From positions 242,425 through 306,424 of the forward strand of contig JARKQY010000007.1 of assembly GCA_029974635.1 (NCBI GenBank): a stretch of 64,000 nucleotides of DNA, in the 5' to 3' direction. The translations under genes were made by a program, and so were the position numbers. This stretch comes from Bacillota bacterium (GTDB lineage: Bacteria > Bacillota > UBA4882 > UBA8346). The first letter of the stretch is position 1. Each line of letters opens with the position of its first letter. Positions 35,506 to 44,937 of the stretch are shown here, one piece after another. The notes under the pieces were generated by a model. It made no database searches. It was not told the origin of the DNA and worked only from the letters and a program-made list of their open reading frames with translations.

Positions 35506-36330
35506 TTATTGACTGACCTCTTTGCCGGATTCGACTTTGGAGCCCGGAGCAGCTGGTTTGGGTTCCGCGGAATAGATTGACTCCCGCAGAATACCCTTTA
35601 ACTGCTCACTGTTAAGTCCCGTCTTTAGTGTGCCATTACTGGCAAAAGAAATTCCGCCCGTTTCTTCCGATACGATAATCACCAAAGCGTCGCTTTGGTT
35701 TGACAGGCTTAATCCGGCCCGGTGACGGCTGCCCATTTTTTGCGGCAAAACCAACTGGTTATCCAGCGGCAAAAAACATCCGGCGGCGACGATCCGGTTC
35801 CCTTTAATGAGAATAGCCCCGTCATGCAGCGGTGAACTCGGGTAAAATATTTGTTCGATAATTATTTTACTAACTTTGGCGTCGATATGGGATCCGGAAT
35901 CCCGGACCACAGTCAACAAATCTTCCCGTTCAAAAACGACCAAAGCGCCGATCCAGTTCTTCGAGAGGCTGTCAACCGCATCAACAACGATATCTATGGC
36001 TTCGAAGGCAATTTGCGGCGTTTTTACGAACCATTTAATAATGGGGTTTCTACGTCCCAGATACTCTATAGCCCGTTTTAACTCCTGTTGAAATATAATT
36101 GGCAAAGCCACCACCAGCATGGTCATGATCCATTGCACCAAAATGCTGAAATATTTAAGACTTAACGCATCACTGGCAATATTGGCCAAGTATAGAATAA
36201 TAATGGCGTTGATGAAGAAAATCCCCTTGGTTCCCCTCATCCATTTGAACAAACGGGTGAGAATTAAAAGCACCAATAATAAATCAATGGTCGTCATGAT
36301 GGTCGATCGATCCATGAAAAATTTGAGCAT
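35506..36330 (-). CDS. cdaA: Diadenylate cyclase CdaA
   Basis: 274 residues: three N-terminal membrane segments (about 12-28, 36-53, 60-79), a linker helix and a DAC domain with DGA (170-172) and RHR (202-204). It makes c-di-AMP from two ATP at the membrane, controlling potassium and osmolyte homeostasis and cell-wall integrity. An AAGGTGG site precedes the ATG. It heads the minus-strand operon cdaA-COG2509-glmM. No cdaR (YbbR) gene follows. Confidence 0.95.
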   Translation of the reverse strand: MLKFFMDRSTIMTTIDLLLVLLILTRLFKWMRGTKGIFFINAIIILYLANIASDALSLKYFSILVQWIMTMLVVALPIIFQQELKRAIEYLGRRNPIIKWFVKTPQIAFEAIDIVVDAVDSLSKNWIGALVVFEREDLLTVVRDSGSHIDAKVSKIIIEQIFYPSSPLHDGAILIKGNRIVAAGCFLPLDNQLVLPQKMGSRHRAGLSLSNQSDALVIIVSEETGGISFASNGTLKTGLNSEQLKGILRESIYSAEPKPAAPGSKVESGKEVSQ

Positions 36331-36436
36331 TTAATTCACCACCTTGTCGGAAAATTGATATAGGTACCAATAATAAAAACCGGGACTTTGAAAATAACTA
36401 TTTGACATTATGTATCAAAATCCTCTTCAATCATGA

Positions 36437-36467
36437 ATAAAAAAAACTCCGCCTTGAAGGCGGAGTT
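36437..36467 (-). terminator. Terminator of the purine permease gene
   Basis: AACTCCGCC / GGCGGAGTT, a 9-bp perfect stem with a 5-nt loop, followed on the minus strand by a run of T; 27 bp after the stop codon. Confidence 0.9.
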
Positions 36468-36493
36468 CGATTTGCCTAAACAAAAGCTGTTTA

Positions 36494-37792
36494 CTATAGA
36501 AAGGCAAAATACAAACCGAACGCTACTGCAACAAGATACATTAAGGGATGAACTTCCTTGTACTTACCGGAAAAAGCTTTCACTATTACATAAGAAACAA
36601 ACCCGATTCCAATACCGTTAGTAATATTGTACGTAAGTGGAATCGCTACAATAGTTAAAAATGCCGGTATGGCAATGGTCAAATCTTCCCAGTTCATTAC
36701 CTTAACCACCGTTAACATCAAAAAACCAACTACAATCAACGCAGGAGCGGTGGCCACTGCCGGTACAATCCCGACAATGGGAGCAATAAACATGGCCAAC
36801 AAGAACAATATACCTACCACAACCGAGGTCAAACCGGTACGGCCGCCTTCCCCGACTCCGGAAGCGCTTTCGATATAAGTAGTGACCGAGCTACAACCAA
36901 ACAAACCACCCACTGCCGCCGCTAACGAATCAACCATTAAAGCGCTCTTCAAGCGGGGCACTTTACCGTCAGATGTTAAGTAACCGGCTTCTTCCCCTAC
37001 AGCCACAATTGTACCCATCGTATCAAAAAAGTCGGAGATTAGCAGTGTAAAAATCGGAATAATTAAACTGAGTTGCAAAGCCCCGACGATATCCAAAGCG
37101 AATAGTGTTTGAAAATATTCCGGCTTTACCCCAAGAACCCACGCTTTGGGCAGGGAGGCGACTCCTGCAAAAAGCGCTATGAGTGTAGATGATAGAATTC
37201 CAATTAAGATCGCGCCTTTGACTCTTTTGGCCATTAAAATAATGGTCAATAATAATCCGAAAATCGCAATCAGTTGGCCCGGGCCGATAGTTCCCAGTTT
37301 CACCAGAGTCGCAGGATCGGTAACTACCAACCCCGATTCTTTCAACCCGATAAACGCGATAAATAACCCGATTCCAACCCCGATGGCCCGTTTTAGATCG
37401 GTAGGAATGGCGTTCATTACCCAGATCCGGAAGTTCGTCAACACTAAAATGGCAATAACGATACCCTCAATGAAAACCATACCCATGGCTACCTGCCAGG
37501 ATAACTTCAGTTGCAGTACCAGTCCATAGGTTACCACTGCATTCAAGCCCATTCCTGAAGCGAGCGCCAGCGGATAGTTACTGAATATACCCATGCAAAT
37601 CGTCATGATGCCTGCCGCCAAGCAGGTAGCCACAGTTATCGCCGGAAATAAATCCTCCCCCATAGCATTGGAAAGAATACTCGGGTTCACGAAAATAATG
37701 TAGGCCATTGTCATAAAGGTAACCAAACCAGCAATGATTTCACGTGAAACGGTCGTCTTATTTTCTTTTAGTTTGAAAAACTGTTCTAGCAT
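36494..37792 (-). CDS. NCS2-family purine permease (AzgA/PbuG-like)
   Basis: 432 residues with about 12-14 membrane segments. MTMAYIIFVNPSIL near the N-terminus and a TxYIESASGVGEGGRTGL segment (about 315-335 of the longer frame) are characteristic of AzgA-type hypoxanthine/guanine/adenine permeases. It should import purine bases, which Hpt (encoded just upstream in the same direction) then salvages. Start ATG 37792 has AAAGGAGG upstream; the longer open frame to 37828 runs through this site and is rejected. Its leader contains a short ORF and a terminator. Confidence 0.9.
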   Translation of the reverse strand: MLEQFFKLKENKTTVSREIIAGLVTFMTMAYIIFVNPSILSNAMGEDLFPAITVATCLAAGIMTICMGIFSNYPLALASGMGLNAVVTYGLVLQLKLSWQVAMGMVFIEGIVIAILVLTNFRIWVMNAIPTDLKRAIGVGIGLFIAFIGLKESGLVVTDPATLVKLGTIGPGQLIAIFGLLLTIILMAKRVKGAILIGILSSTLIALFAGVASLPKAWVLGVKPEYFQTLFALDIVGALQLSLIIPIFTLLISDFFDTMGTIVAVGEEAGYLTSDGKVPRLKSALMVDSLAAAVGGLFGCSSVTTYIESASGVGEGGRTGLTSVVVGILFLLAMFIAPIVGIVPAVATAPALIVVGFLMLTVVKVMNWEDLTIAIPAFLTIVAIPLTYNITNGIGIGFVSYVIVKAFSGKYKEVHPLMYLVAVAFGLYFAFL

Positions 37793-37837
37793 TATGCTCC
37801 TCCTTTTATTGGATAATGATCTCGTCATTTGTTACAT

Positions 37838-37875
37838 AAAAAACCCAGTTAGAGATAGTTTATCCCTACTGGGTT
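37838..37875 (-). terminator. Terminator between hpt and the purine permease
   Basis: On the minus strand AACCCAGT / ACTGGGTT with further inner pairing (GGATA / TATCT), followed by TTTTTT. It lies 45 bp before the permease start and can terminate hpt or attenuate the permease. Confidence 0.85.
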
Positions 37876-37883
37876 GGACGGTT

Positions 37884-37928
37884 TTACTTTTTGGGGAAAA
37901 CACATGGAAAAATATCCAAGTGCCACAT
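37884..37928 (-). CDS. 14-residue leader ORF upstream of the purine permease
   Basis: GGAGG 5-6 nt before an ATG (37928) opens the frame MWHLDIFPCVFPKK, which stops just before the terminator at 37838-37875. The arrangement is that of a leader-peptide attenuator. No known riboswitch consensus (purine, PRPP, preQ1) is apparent in the same stretch. Confidence 0.4.
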   Translation of the reverse strand: MWHLDIFPCVFPKK

Positions 37929-37991
37929 AAATTCCTCCAATATGCAACAAATTACGTTATCATCATAACAAAAATTCCTCCGTAAGTCAAT

Positions 37992-38549
37992 TCACAAAGA
38001 GTTACTTTCTTCTCCCTTATAAACCTCTTCATGCAACACTCCGATATACGGTAAATTACGATACTTCTCATTGTAATCCAAACCGTATCCCACCACAAAC
38101 ACATCGGGAATCACAAAACCGTTATAATCCGGTTGGATCTCCGCTCGCCGCCGGCTGGGCTTGTCCAGCAATGTACAAGTTTTAATGGAGTTGACCCCGC
38201 GGTTTTTTAAGCTCTCCGTCAGATATTTTAATGTCAAACCGGTATCGACGATATCCTCGACAATCAATACCTCCCGATCTTCAATGGACATATCCAAGTC
38301 TTTTAAAAACCGTACCGTACCGCTAGATCGGGTGGCAGCGCCGTAGCTCGATACCGCCATCAGATCATAGGCCAATGGTAAATCGATAGCCCGCATCAAA
38401 TCAGCGACAAAAGGGACCGCCCCCTTTAAAATACCCACAAGTACCGGAGGGTTCTCCTGGTAATCACGGGTGATTGCTGCTCCTAACTCTTTGACCTTAG
38501 CGGCGATTTGTTCGGCGCTAAAAAGTACTTCTTTGATATCTTTTTGCAT
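37992..38549 (-). CDS. hpt: Hypoxanthine phosphoribosyltransferase
   Basis: 185 residues. The PRPP-binding motif VLIVEDIVDTGLTL is complete, with LVGILKGAVPFVADL near the N-terminus and VVGYGLDYNEKYRNLPYIGVL at the end. It converts hypoxanthine and guanine to IMP and GMP. Start ATG 38549 has GGAGGG upstream; an open extension to 38597 crosses the hairpin at 38573-38606 and is unlikely. It precedes the purine permease. Confidence 0.96.
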   Translation of the reverse strand: MQKDIKEVLFSAEQIAAKVKELGAAITRDYQENPPVLVGILKGAVPFVADLMRAIDLPLAYDLMAVSSYGAATRSSGTVRFLKDLDMSIEDREVLIVEDIVDTGLTLKYLTESLKNRGVNSIKTCTLLDKPSRRRAEIQPDYNGFVIPDVFVVGYGLDYNEKYRNLPYIGVLHEEVYKGEESNSL

Positions 38550-38572
38550 ATTGACCCTCCAGGTGATATTGC

Positions 38573-38606
38573 AAAAGCAGTGGGAACCTTGAGCCACACT
38601 GCTTTT
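38573..38606. terminator. Hairpin after ilvN
   Basis: AAAAGCAGTG / CACTGCTTTT, a 10-bp perfect stem with a 14-nt loop, between the ilvN stop (38654) and the hpt start. It is symmetrical; it should end the ilvBN transcript. Confidence 0.75.
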
Positions 38607-38653
38607 AATGCTACCTACATATTAACTTATCTACCGGAGAGATGTCAACCGGA

Positions 38654-39148
38654 TCATTTTTCGCTTTTTTTCGGGGTCCGCATCATGGCAATCTGGCCGG
38701 TACGGACAATCTCCCTTATTCCATAGGGTTTTAACAGCGCGATAAAGGCCTCGATTTTTTCAAACCCTCCGGTTATTTCAATAATTACCGCCCGGCTGCT
38801 CACATCAACTATCTTTGCCCGGAATATATCTACGATTTGCATAATCTCGGAACGGCTCTGGGAACCGGCATTCACTTTAATCAAAGCCAGTTCGCGCTCA
38901 ACCGACTCTTTAACCGGTAAATCATTGACTTTCACCACATCAATCAATTTATACAATTGTTTTTCAATTTGTTCCAGAACCTGTTCTTCTTCAGCCTCAA
39001 CCACAATAATCATTCGAGACAGATCGGGTTCTTCGGAACGACCGACGGCGATACTCTCGATATTATAGCCTCTCCGGCTAAAAAGCCCGGCGACTCTAGA
39101 CAGGACACCGGAATGATTCACCACCAAAGCTGATATAATATGCTGCAT
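38654..39148 (-). CDS. ilvN: Acetolactate synthase small (regulatory) subunit
   Basis: 164 residues: an N-terminal ACT domain (about 4-77: HIISALVVNHSGVLSRVAGLFSRRGYNIES) and the C-terminal ALS_ss domain. It binds valine for feedback inhibition and activates IlvB. The start overlaps the ilvB stop by one base (TGATG). Confidence 0.96.
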   Translation of the reverse strand: MQHIISALVVNHSGVLSRVAGLFSRRGYNIESIAVGRSEEPDLSRMIIVVEAEEEQVLEQIEKQLYKLIDVVKVNDLPVKESVERELALIKVNAGSQSRSEIMQIVDIFRAKIVDVSSRAVIIEITGGFEKIEAFIALLKPYGIREIVRTGQIAMMRTPKKSEK

Positions 39149-40815
39149 CAGTCATTCACCCCTATCATCTTACTAATGGATCCACCGGCCGGAACCATTG
39201 GCAGAACATTCTCCTCCCGGTCCACCCGGCAATCGACAACCACCGGCCCCGGAGTTTTGAAAGCCTCTCGTAACGTATCCCGTAAGTGTTTTGCTTCTGT
39301 AACCAAAAATCCTTTTGCGCCGTAGGCTTCAGCAATTTTGACGAAATCGGGATTGTGTTCCATTATGGTACCCGAATACCGTTTATTGAAAAAGAGCTCT
39401 TGCCATTGACGGACCATCCCCAAATAAAAGTTGTTCATGATGATTACTTTCACCGGGATGTTATTGGCTACGGCCGTTCCCAATTCCTGAATATTCATTT
39501 GAAAACTGCCGTCACCCGCGATATCAATAACAAGCCGGCCCGGATTACCCACCTGGGCTCCGATGGCCGCCGGGAAACCAAATCCCATGGTCCCAAGTCC
39601 TCCGGAAGTAATAAACGTTCTGGGCTTAGTGAACTGGTAAAAATGGGCGGTCCACATTTGATGCTGCCCAACTTCAGTACATATAATCGCTTCTCCCTTG
39701 GTTAGTTCACTAATGGTCTCTATTACCAATTGAGGTTTTAAACCGGTTGTTTCATATTTTAAGGGGTGTTTTTGCTGCCATTCATCAATTTGGTTCAGCC
39801 ATTCCGGATGCTTCGCCGGTGTCATCCGTTCCAAAAGCATCTCCAGAACTACCTTGGCATCCCCAACGATGGGAATATCATACCGGACGTTCTTCCCGAT
39901 CTCCGCCGGGTCAATATCAACATGGATAATCTTGGCGTGGGGAGCAAAGGTTTCAATTTTACCGGTTACCCGATCGTCAAACCGGGCTCCAACCGCAATT
40001 AACAGATCCGCTTCACAAACTGCAAAATTTGCGGCCGCGGTCCCATGCATTCCCAACATACCCGTGAACAACCGATGGCTGGAGGGAAATGCCGTCATTC
40101 CCATTAAGGTAGCGGTTACCGGAATTTCCGCCAGTTCCGCCAGTTTCTTGAGTTCCGCCTCAGCCCCCGCCGCGACCACACCGCCGCCGATATATAACAA
40201 CGGCCGTTTCGCTTCCAGAATGGCATCGGTAGCCTCTTTTATTTGCCGGGCATTTCCGATATAATTAGGTTTATATCCAGGTAAATCAACCGTTTCCGGA
40301 TATTCCAGCTTATGCTTGACTACCTGCATATCTTTGGCAAAATCGACCAATACCGGGCCGGGTCTTCCGGTCCGCGCGATATGAAAGGCTTCTTTAAGCA
40401 CCCGCGGCAAATCCTTGATATCTTTAACCAAATAGTTGTGTTTGGTAATGGGAACGGTGATTCCGGTAATATCCGCCTCTTGAAAGGAATCGCTGCCCAG
40501 TAAGGAGGTCGGGACTTGGCCGGTGATGGCTACCATCGGGACAGAATCCATATATGCATTGGCGATCCCGGTTACCAGATTGGTGGCCCCGGGTCCGGAG
40601 GTAGCCAGGCAAACGCCGGTTTTCCCCGTGCTGCGAGCGTACCCGTCCGCGGCATGAACCGCTCCTTGTTCATGGCGGACCAGGATATGACGAATTTTGG
40701 ACTCGTAAAGCGCATCATAAATGGGAATAACCTGGCCTCCCGGGTAGCCGAAAATAACATCCACCCCTTCTTTTTGTAGACACTCCAATAAAATTTCCGC
40801 TCCGGAAATCTTCAT
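39148..40815 (-). CDS. ilvB: Acetolactate synthase large (catalytic) subunit
   Basis: 555 residues. The thiamine-diphosphate enzyme has the N-terminal Pyr domain with the catalytic Glu ([15 protein letters not shown]), the central FAD-binding domain, and the C-terminal PP domain with GDGSFQMN...NN. It condenses pyruvate with pyruvate or 2-ketobutyrate in valine, leucine and isoleucine synthesis. A promoter at 40855-40883 leaves a leader of only about 30 nt, so no T-box is present. It forms an operon with ilvN. Confidence 0.97.
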   Translation of the reverse strand: MKISGAEILLECLQKEGVDVIFGYPGGQVIPIYDALYESKIRHILVRHEQGAVHAADGYARSTGKTGVCLATSGPGATNLVTGIANAYMDSVPMVAITGQVPTSLLGSDSFQEADITGITVPITKHNYLVKDIKDLPRVLKEAFHIARTGRPGPVLVDFAKDMQVVKHKLEYPETVDLPGYKPNYIGNARQIKEATDAILEAKRPLLYIGGGVVAAGAEAELKKLAELAEIPVTATLMGMTAFPSSHRLFTGMLGMHGTAAANFAVCEADLLIAVGARFDDRVTGKIETFAPHAKIIHVDIDPAEIGKNVRYDIPIVGDAKVVLEMLLERMTPAKHPEWLNQIDEWQQKHPLKYETTGLKPQLVIETISELTKGEAIICTEVGQHQMWTAHFYQFTKPRTFITSGGLGTMGFGFPAAIGAQVGNPGRLVIDIAGDGSFQMNIQELGTAVANNIPVKVIIMNNFYLGMVRQWQELFFNKRYSGTIMEHNPDFVKIAEAYGAKGFLVTEAKHLRDTLREAFKTPGPVVVDCRVDREENVLPMVPAGGSISKMIGVND

Positions 40816-40854
40816 GCGACCCCTCCTCCCTTTATGGAAGAAAATAATAGTATA

Positions 40855-40883
40855 ATCATAATGTAAGACAAATAAATTGTCAA
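40855..40883 (-). promoter_or_regulatory. Promoter of ilvBN
   Basis: On the minus strand TTGACA (40883-40878), a 17-bp spacer, TATGAT (40860-40855). It is a near-consensus sigma-A promoter. Confidence 0.75.
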
Positions 40884-41112
40884 GTATTACTCCGAAAGAT
40901 TAAATACTGATGACCATTGGTATTTAAATGTGACACCATTGTAAATCCAATAATCACGAGTATTACTTTTTATGGGCTTTATCTTTTTGATTATTAGCAG
41001 CGCTTTATGTTGTTTGCAGCATCTTTCAATATAAAAATTTTTTCCGGATTAATTTTGCGATAGTTCCTGAGTTTTCTAATAAGTCAGTAAAAAATAACTG
41101 GGTAACCAATAA

Positions 41113-41154
41113 CTGAAATCAAAACACTCCTAATAAGGAGTGTTTTGATTTCAG
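41113..41154 (-). terminator. Long perfect hairpin after ilvD
   Basis: An 18-bp perfect inverted repeat (arms 41113-41130 and 41137-41154) with a 6-nt loop, 9 bp past the ilvD stop. There is no T-run directly after it, so it may stabilise the mRNA rather than terminate. Confidence 0.65.
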
Positions 41155-41162
41155 AACGATGA

Positions 41163-42821
41163 TTATTTAACAACTGCGCCGGTATTTGCGGAAGTCACCA
41201 TCCGGCTGTATCGGCTAAGATAACCGGTTTTGACCCGCGGCTCCGGCTGCCGCCACTCAGCGCGTCGTTTTGCCAACTCCGCTTCATCAACCAACAGATC
41301 TATCCTTTTATTGGATATATCGATCTTAATCTGATCCCCTTCTTTGATGAAAGCAATCGGGCCCCCTTCCATGGCTTCCGGTGAAATATGCCCGATGGAT
41401 GCTCCCCGGGATGCTCCCGAGAATCTTCCGTCCGTTAACAGGGCAACCTCTTTGTCCAGGCCCATACCGGCAATGGACGATGTGGGGCCAAGCATTTCCC
41501 GCATTCCCGGCCCGCCTTTCGGACCTTCATAACGGATCACCACCACATCGCCGGCCACAATCTTACCGCCCCATATGGCCTTGATGGCATCTTCCTCGCT
41601 GTCGAAAACCCGGGCCGGACCTTGATGCTGCATCATTTCCGGCGCTACCGCGGCCTGTTTTACCACGGAACCGTCCGGAGCCAAATTCCCCCAGAGGACA
41701 GCCAATCCGCCTTCCTGATGATAAGGATCGGCAAGGGACCGGATGACATCGGAGCGTTTAACTTTGGCAGTAGCGATATTTTCACCTACGGTTTTCCCGG
41801 TAACTGTTTTTTCGGATGTATGAATAAGTCCTTTCTCTCTTAGAACCGCCATTACTGCGGAAATCCCGCCCGCCTCATCCAGATCCTGAATGTTATGGAT
41901 CCCGCCCGGACGCAAATATGCAAGATGCGGCGTCTTTTGGCAGATTTCATTTACCCAGTTCAAATCGATTTTGATACCCACTTCATTGGCAATCGCCGGC
42001 AAATGAAGAGCGGTATTGGTAGATCCCCCGATAGCCATGTCGATGGTAAAGGCATTGGCAAAGGCTTTTTCGGTCATAATCTCCTGAGGCCGTATATCAG
42101 CTTTGATCAAGTCCATCACTTTCATTCCCGCCGCTTTGGCCAACCGGATTCGGGCGGCTTCAACCGCAGGAATCGTACCATTTCCGGGCAGCCCCATCCC
42201 TAAAACCTCGGTCATGCAGTTCATGGTATTGGCGGTAAACATACCGGCACAGGAACCGCACCCGGGACAAGCGGTATCTTCCAGCTCCTTCAGCCCGGTT
42301 TCACTCATCTTTCCGGCCGACACCGCACCGACTCCTTCAAATACCGAATTTAAATCAACCCGTTCACCGTTAAGCCTTCCGGCCAGCATCGGGCCGCCGC
42401 TGATGACGATACTGGGGAGATTTAAACGTCCGGCAGCCATCAGCATTCCCGGTATAATCTTATCGCAGTTGGGGACCAGCACTATCCCGTCGAACCCATG
42501 GGCCAAAACCATACTCTCAATGGAGTCCGCAATTAATTCACGGCTGGCCAGGGAATACCTCATCCCCTCATGCCCCATGGCAATTCCATCGCAAACTCCA
42601 ATCACTCCGAATTCAATGGGAGTTCCACCGGCTATTCTTACTCCGGCCTTAACAGCTTCGACTATGGTATCCAGATGAATATGACCTGGAATAATTTCAT
42701 TGGCCGAATTGGCAATTCCAATCAAGGGCCTTGATAGTTCCTCATCAGTATAGCCCATTGCCTTAAATAATGAACGGTGCGGCGCCCGTTCCATTCCCTG
42801 CAACACATTTTGACTCTTCAT
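41163..42821 (-). CDS. ilvD: Dihydroxy-acid dehydratase
   Basis: 552 residues. The Fe-S cluster ligands are seen as CDG, PNCDK and [17 protein letters not shown], and the C-terminal GRFSGASRG motif is complete. It makes 2-keto acids in valine and isoleucine synthesis. The start is ATG 42821 with GGAGGTG 7 nt upstream; a TTG five codons earlier is part of that site. It lies upstream of ilvB in the same direction, but separated by a hairpin and a new promoter. Confidence 0.97.
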   Translation of the reverse strand: MKSQNVLQGMERAPHRSLFKAMGYTDEELSRPLIGIANSANEIIPGHIHLDTIVEAVKAGVRIAGGTPIEFGVIGVCDGIAMGHEGMRYSLASRELIADSIESMVLAHGFDGIVLVPNCDKIIPGMLMAAGRLNLPSIVISGGPMLAGRLNGERVDLNSVFEGVGAVSAGKMSETGLKELEDTACPGCGSCAGMFTANTMNCMTEVLGMGLPGNGTIPAVEAARIRLAKAAGMKVMDLIKADIRPQEIMTEKAFANAFTIDMAIGGSTNTALHLPAIANEVGIKIDLNWVNEICQKTPHLAYLRPGGIHNIQDLDEAGGISAVMAVLREKGLIHTSEKTVTGKTVGENIATAKVKRSDVIRSLADPYHQEGGLAVLWGNLAPDGSVVKQAAVAPEMMQHQGPARVFDSEEDAIKAIWGGKIVAGDVVVIRYEGPKGGPGMREMLGPTSSIAGMGLDKEVALLTDGRFSGASRGASIGHISPEAMEGGPIAFIKEGDQIKIDISNKRIDLLVDEAELAKRRAEWRQPEPRVKTGYLSRYSRMVTSANTGAVVK

Positions 42822-42952
42822 GATTAACACCTCCAAAATTCAACCAAAAGTGTTAATTCTCCATTCGAAAAATCTTTCCTGCATTGAAAAACCAATTTGT
42901 CAGACATACTATCTAGAAAGTATTCTAATAGAAACATCCACCCAAAATAAAT

Positions 42953-43070
42953 AGGCTGTCCCAAAAGATTATTATAAACGTCGATGATATACAATAGATA
43001 AATTTGTTATCTTCTGGAGATGCCATATATTGTATATCATTTCGGATTTAAATTACTTTTTAGACAGCCT
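42953..43070. mobile_element. MITE-like 118-bp inverted-repeat element
   Basis: The ends AGGCTGTCCCAAAAG and AGGCTGTCTAAAAAG (reverse complement) match in 13 of 15 positions, and inner arms share ATGATATACAAT. The whole element is an imperfect palindrome without coding capacity. Such AGGCTGTC termini are typical of small non-autonomous relatives of IS elements. No clear target duplication is seen. It may also act as a terminator for the gene at 43097. Confidence 0.55.
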
Positions 43071-43096
43071 TATTACTATTTGATCTGAAGGATGGA

Positions 43097-43462
43097 TTAC
43101 TGGTTTTCAGCTTTTTTGCCCTGGGCCTGTGTTGCCAATAAATATTTATGGAAGAACCATCCTACCACCGCTAACACTACCGCAATGGTCCATATGCCGG
43201 CGGCTGATAAAATAAACTGCGGCAGCACCCCCGACATTGCCCATATCACTAAAGCGCTTAACCCCAAATCCGCAATAACAGCTATTAAATTGCCATATTT
43301 AGGCAGGAGCCACATGTTAACAGCCACATAACTTAAAATTACCAGCACTAAACCGGTAATTATCGTTTGGGTCCATGTGCTCCGGCCGAAAGCCGGAATC
43401 AGGATAAAAAGAACCGCAAGCACAATTGCTGTTTTGATCAGTAAATTGCTTAGATTTTTCAT
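43097..43462 (-). CDS. DUF2512-like (YndM) small membrane protein
   Basis: 121 residues with four membrane segments (about 8-26, 34-52, 59-78, 85-105). The WxQTIITGLVLVILSYV segment and the phased hydrophobicity fit DUF2512. The start at 43462 follows AAAGGAG. Function unknown. A similar-sized four-helix protein is encoded next to it at 43612. Confidence 0.65.
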   Translation of the reverse strand: MKNLSNLLIKTAIVLAVLFILIPAFGRSTWTQTIITGLVLVILSYVAVNMWLLPKYGNLIAVIADLGLSALVIWAMSGVLPQFILSAAGIWTIAVVLAVVGWFFHKYLLATQAQGKKAENQ

Positions 43463-43562
43463 TAGAACATCTCCTTTCTTGGTAGAATTGTGATGAACCC
43501 AATTTAAACGTATGACACGCATTTTTTAAAACGCGAATTCCTAGCCTCCATCTAGAGGCGTT

Positions 43563-43609
43563 AAAAAAGCGGTATGTTTGCGATTAATTAAGGTTTTCAC
43601 ACCGCTTTT
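43563..43609 (-). terminator. Terminator after the gene at 43612
   Basis: AAAAGCGGT / ACCGCTTTT with a 27-nt interval containing a further TG/CA pair, and T-run on the minus strand. Confidence 0.6.
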
Positions 43610-43611
43610 AA

Positions 43612-43968
43612 TTATTCTTGATTAATTACCGGTTTTTGCTCCCTGGATTTAAGCAATATCATATCTAATACCGCAATAATCGCCGCTGCCAGCAGCGCTC
43701 CCCACAATGGAACATTACCGCCTTCGATGGCCAGAGTCACCGTAGCAATAATAACGGCGGCAATCAGGAAATCAATTAGTACTTCCCCGACACGACTGAT
43801 CCGTTCTCCGAAAATCTTGTTAACTACCCATTCACTAAGTGTGATCAATGCGGCCAAAAACGTAATCCATGATACGGTTAAGGCGCTAAATCCCGGGACC
43901 AGATATCCGAGGGTATATAAAACGACAAATGGAATTATAAACCGGAGAATCCACTGTAAAATTTTCAT
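43612..43968 (-). CDS. Small four-helix membrane protein
   Basis: 118 residues, four membrane segments; the second pair encloses LSEWVVNKIFGERISRVGEVLIDF. It looks distantly related to the neighbouring DUF2512-like protein in length and topology, so an old tandem duplication is possible. ATG 43968 follows AAGGAAG; a GTG two codons earlier is also open. Function unknown. Confidence 0.6.
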   Translation of the reverse strand: MKILQWILRFIIPFVVLYTLGYLVPGFSALTVSWITFLAALITLSEWVVNKIFGERISRVGEVLIDFLIAAVIIATVTLAIEGGNVPLWGALLAAAIIAVLDMILLKSREQKPVINQE

Positions 43969-44021
43969 TATCACTCTTCCTTTTTTCTATACATCCGAAA
44001 TGGCGTTATGTCCTCAAACGA

Positions 44022-44624
44022 TTATATGGCGAATACATGTTTCCCGATTCTGTTGATGATTTGACGAGCCCAAATCCATGGATTAGATGTTTTGCCCGGA
44101 TTAAAAAAGTAGAGCGCCCCGCCTGAAGGATCCCAACCCCGGATAGCGTCCCAGGCCGCTTTTTGAGATTGCTGGCTTGGAGCACGATTGATGATTCCGT
44201 TACTCACCGATTCAAAGGCCCGCGGCTGGTAAACCACACCGGCCATCGTCTGTGGGAATTTCGAGCTTTGGATCCGGTTCAGGACCACCCCTCCTACCGC
44301 AACTTGGCCTATATAAGGTTCGGCGCCGGCCTCGGCATATATTAATCGGGCTAATAAAGCTCCATCACCGCCACCTACGGAGGGGACGGATGATCTGCCT
44401 CCACCGCTGGGTATAGTCAGTCGCTGCCCTATTCTTAAGTAATTACTGCCTAAACCATTCCTGGATTTGATTGCCGCTACCGTAACGCCGGTTCTACTGG
44501 CTATATTATACAAAGTATCACCGCGGCGAGTCGTGTAAGTCCAATCCGCATAGGCTTCCTGGCTGCTAAAGATCACACTAACCAAAATAAAAGTTAAAAC
44601 CAGAGATACGATTTTTACCTTCAA
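44022..44624 (-). CDS. SleB-like spore cortex-lytic / cell-wall hydrolase with LysM
   Basis: 200 residues: a signal peptide (1-26), one LysM domain (about 28-73: YTTRRGDTLYNIASRTG) and a hydrolase_2 (SleB-type) domain (about 88-200) with the catalytic Glu in LIYAEAGAEPYIGQVAVGGVVLNR. It is exported and cleaves peptidoglycan, probably in spore germination or sporulation. Compared with SleB the peptidoglycan-binding domain is replaced by LysM. It lies near two small membrane proteins on the same strand. Confidence 0.9.
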   Translation of the reverse strand: MKVKIVSLVLTFILVSVIFSSQEAYADWTYTTRRGDTLYNIASRTGVTVAAIKSRNGLGSNYLRIGQRLTIPSGGGRSSVPSVGGGDGALLARLIYAEAGAEPYIGQVAVGGVVLNRIQSSKFPQTMAGVVYQPRAFESVSNGIINRAPSQQSQKAAWDAIRGWDPSGGALYFFNPGKTSNPWIWARQIINRIGKHVFAI

Positions 44625-44937
44625 TTCGGATCACTTCCTCCATAGTTGATAAAATTAGTATGGTACATTTAATAAGAATTATCCCTTTCAATAGCTGATT
44701 TGTTTATCGGCTATCTCAATAAATAAATTTTCATTTTAAATCGTGAATTCGGTAATACCTTAAGCTCCTTTTTCCCCCAAATTCCAAAAGGAAATTGGCC
44801 CGGCCCATCGAAACAATTTATAGCTAAAAAGGTTTTTATTACATATTGTAGCGTAGCCACAATTCAAAACTATCCCAAAGTTTGTTTTTTATACAAACTT
44901 TTTCAGATAATTATATATATTTATGGAGGAGTATTTC
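44625..44937. other. Divergent intergenic region
   Basis: 313 bp between the divergent SleB-like gene and the DUF4015 gene. It holds copy 2 of the two-hairpin element (44842-44903) just before the GGAGGAG of the DUF4015 gene. Otherwise AT-rich with no ORF. Confidence 0.5.
44842..44903 (-). repeat. Two-hairpin dispersed element, copy 2
   Basis: Reverse-strand relative of 32286-32349: the AAAGTTTG / CAAACTTT arms are kept, and the second hairpin reads ATTGTGG-CTACG-CTACAAT, with an A-U to G-C change on both sides of one pair. Confidence 0.6.

Larger units (their letters stand above)
40816..41162. other. Intergenic region between ilvD and ilvB
   Basis: 347 bp. Besides the ilvB promoter (40855-40883) and the long ilvD hairpin (41113-41154) there is AT-rich DNA without ORF or recognisable riboswitch. 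A T-box core (GGTGGTACC on the minus strand) is absent. Confidence 0.6.

Noticed and set aside
40816..41162. T-box leader before ilvB
   Set aside because: No GGTGGTACC core on the minus strand, and the promoter leaves only about 30 nt of leader.
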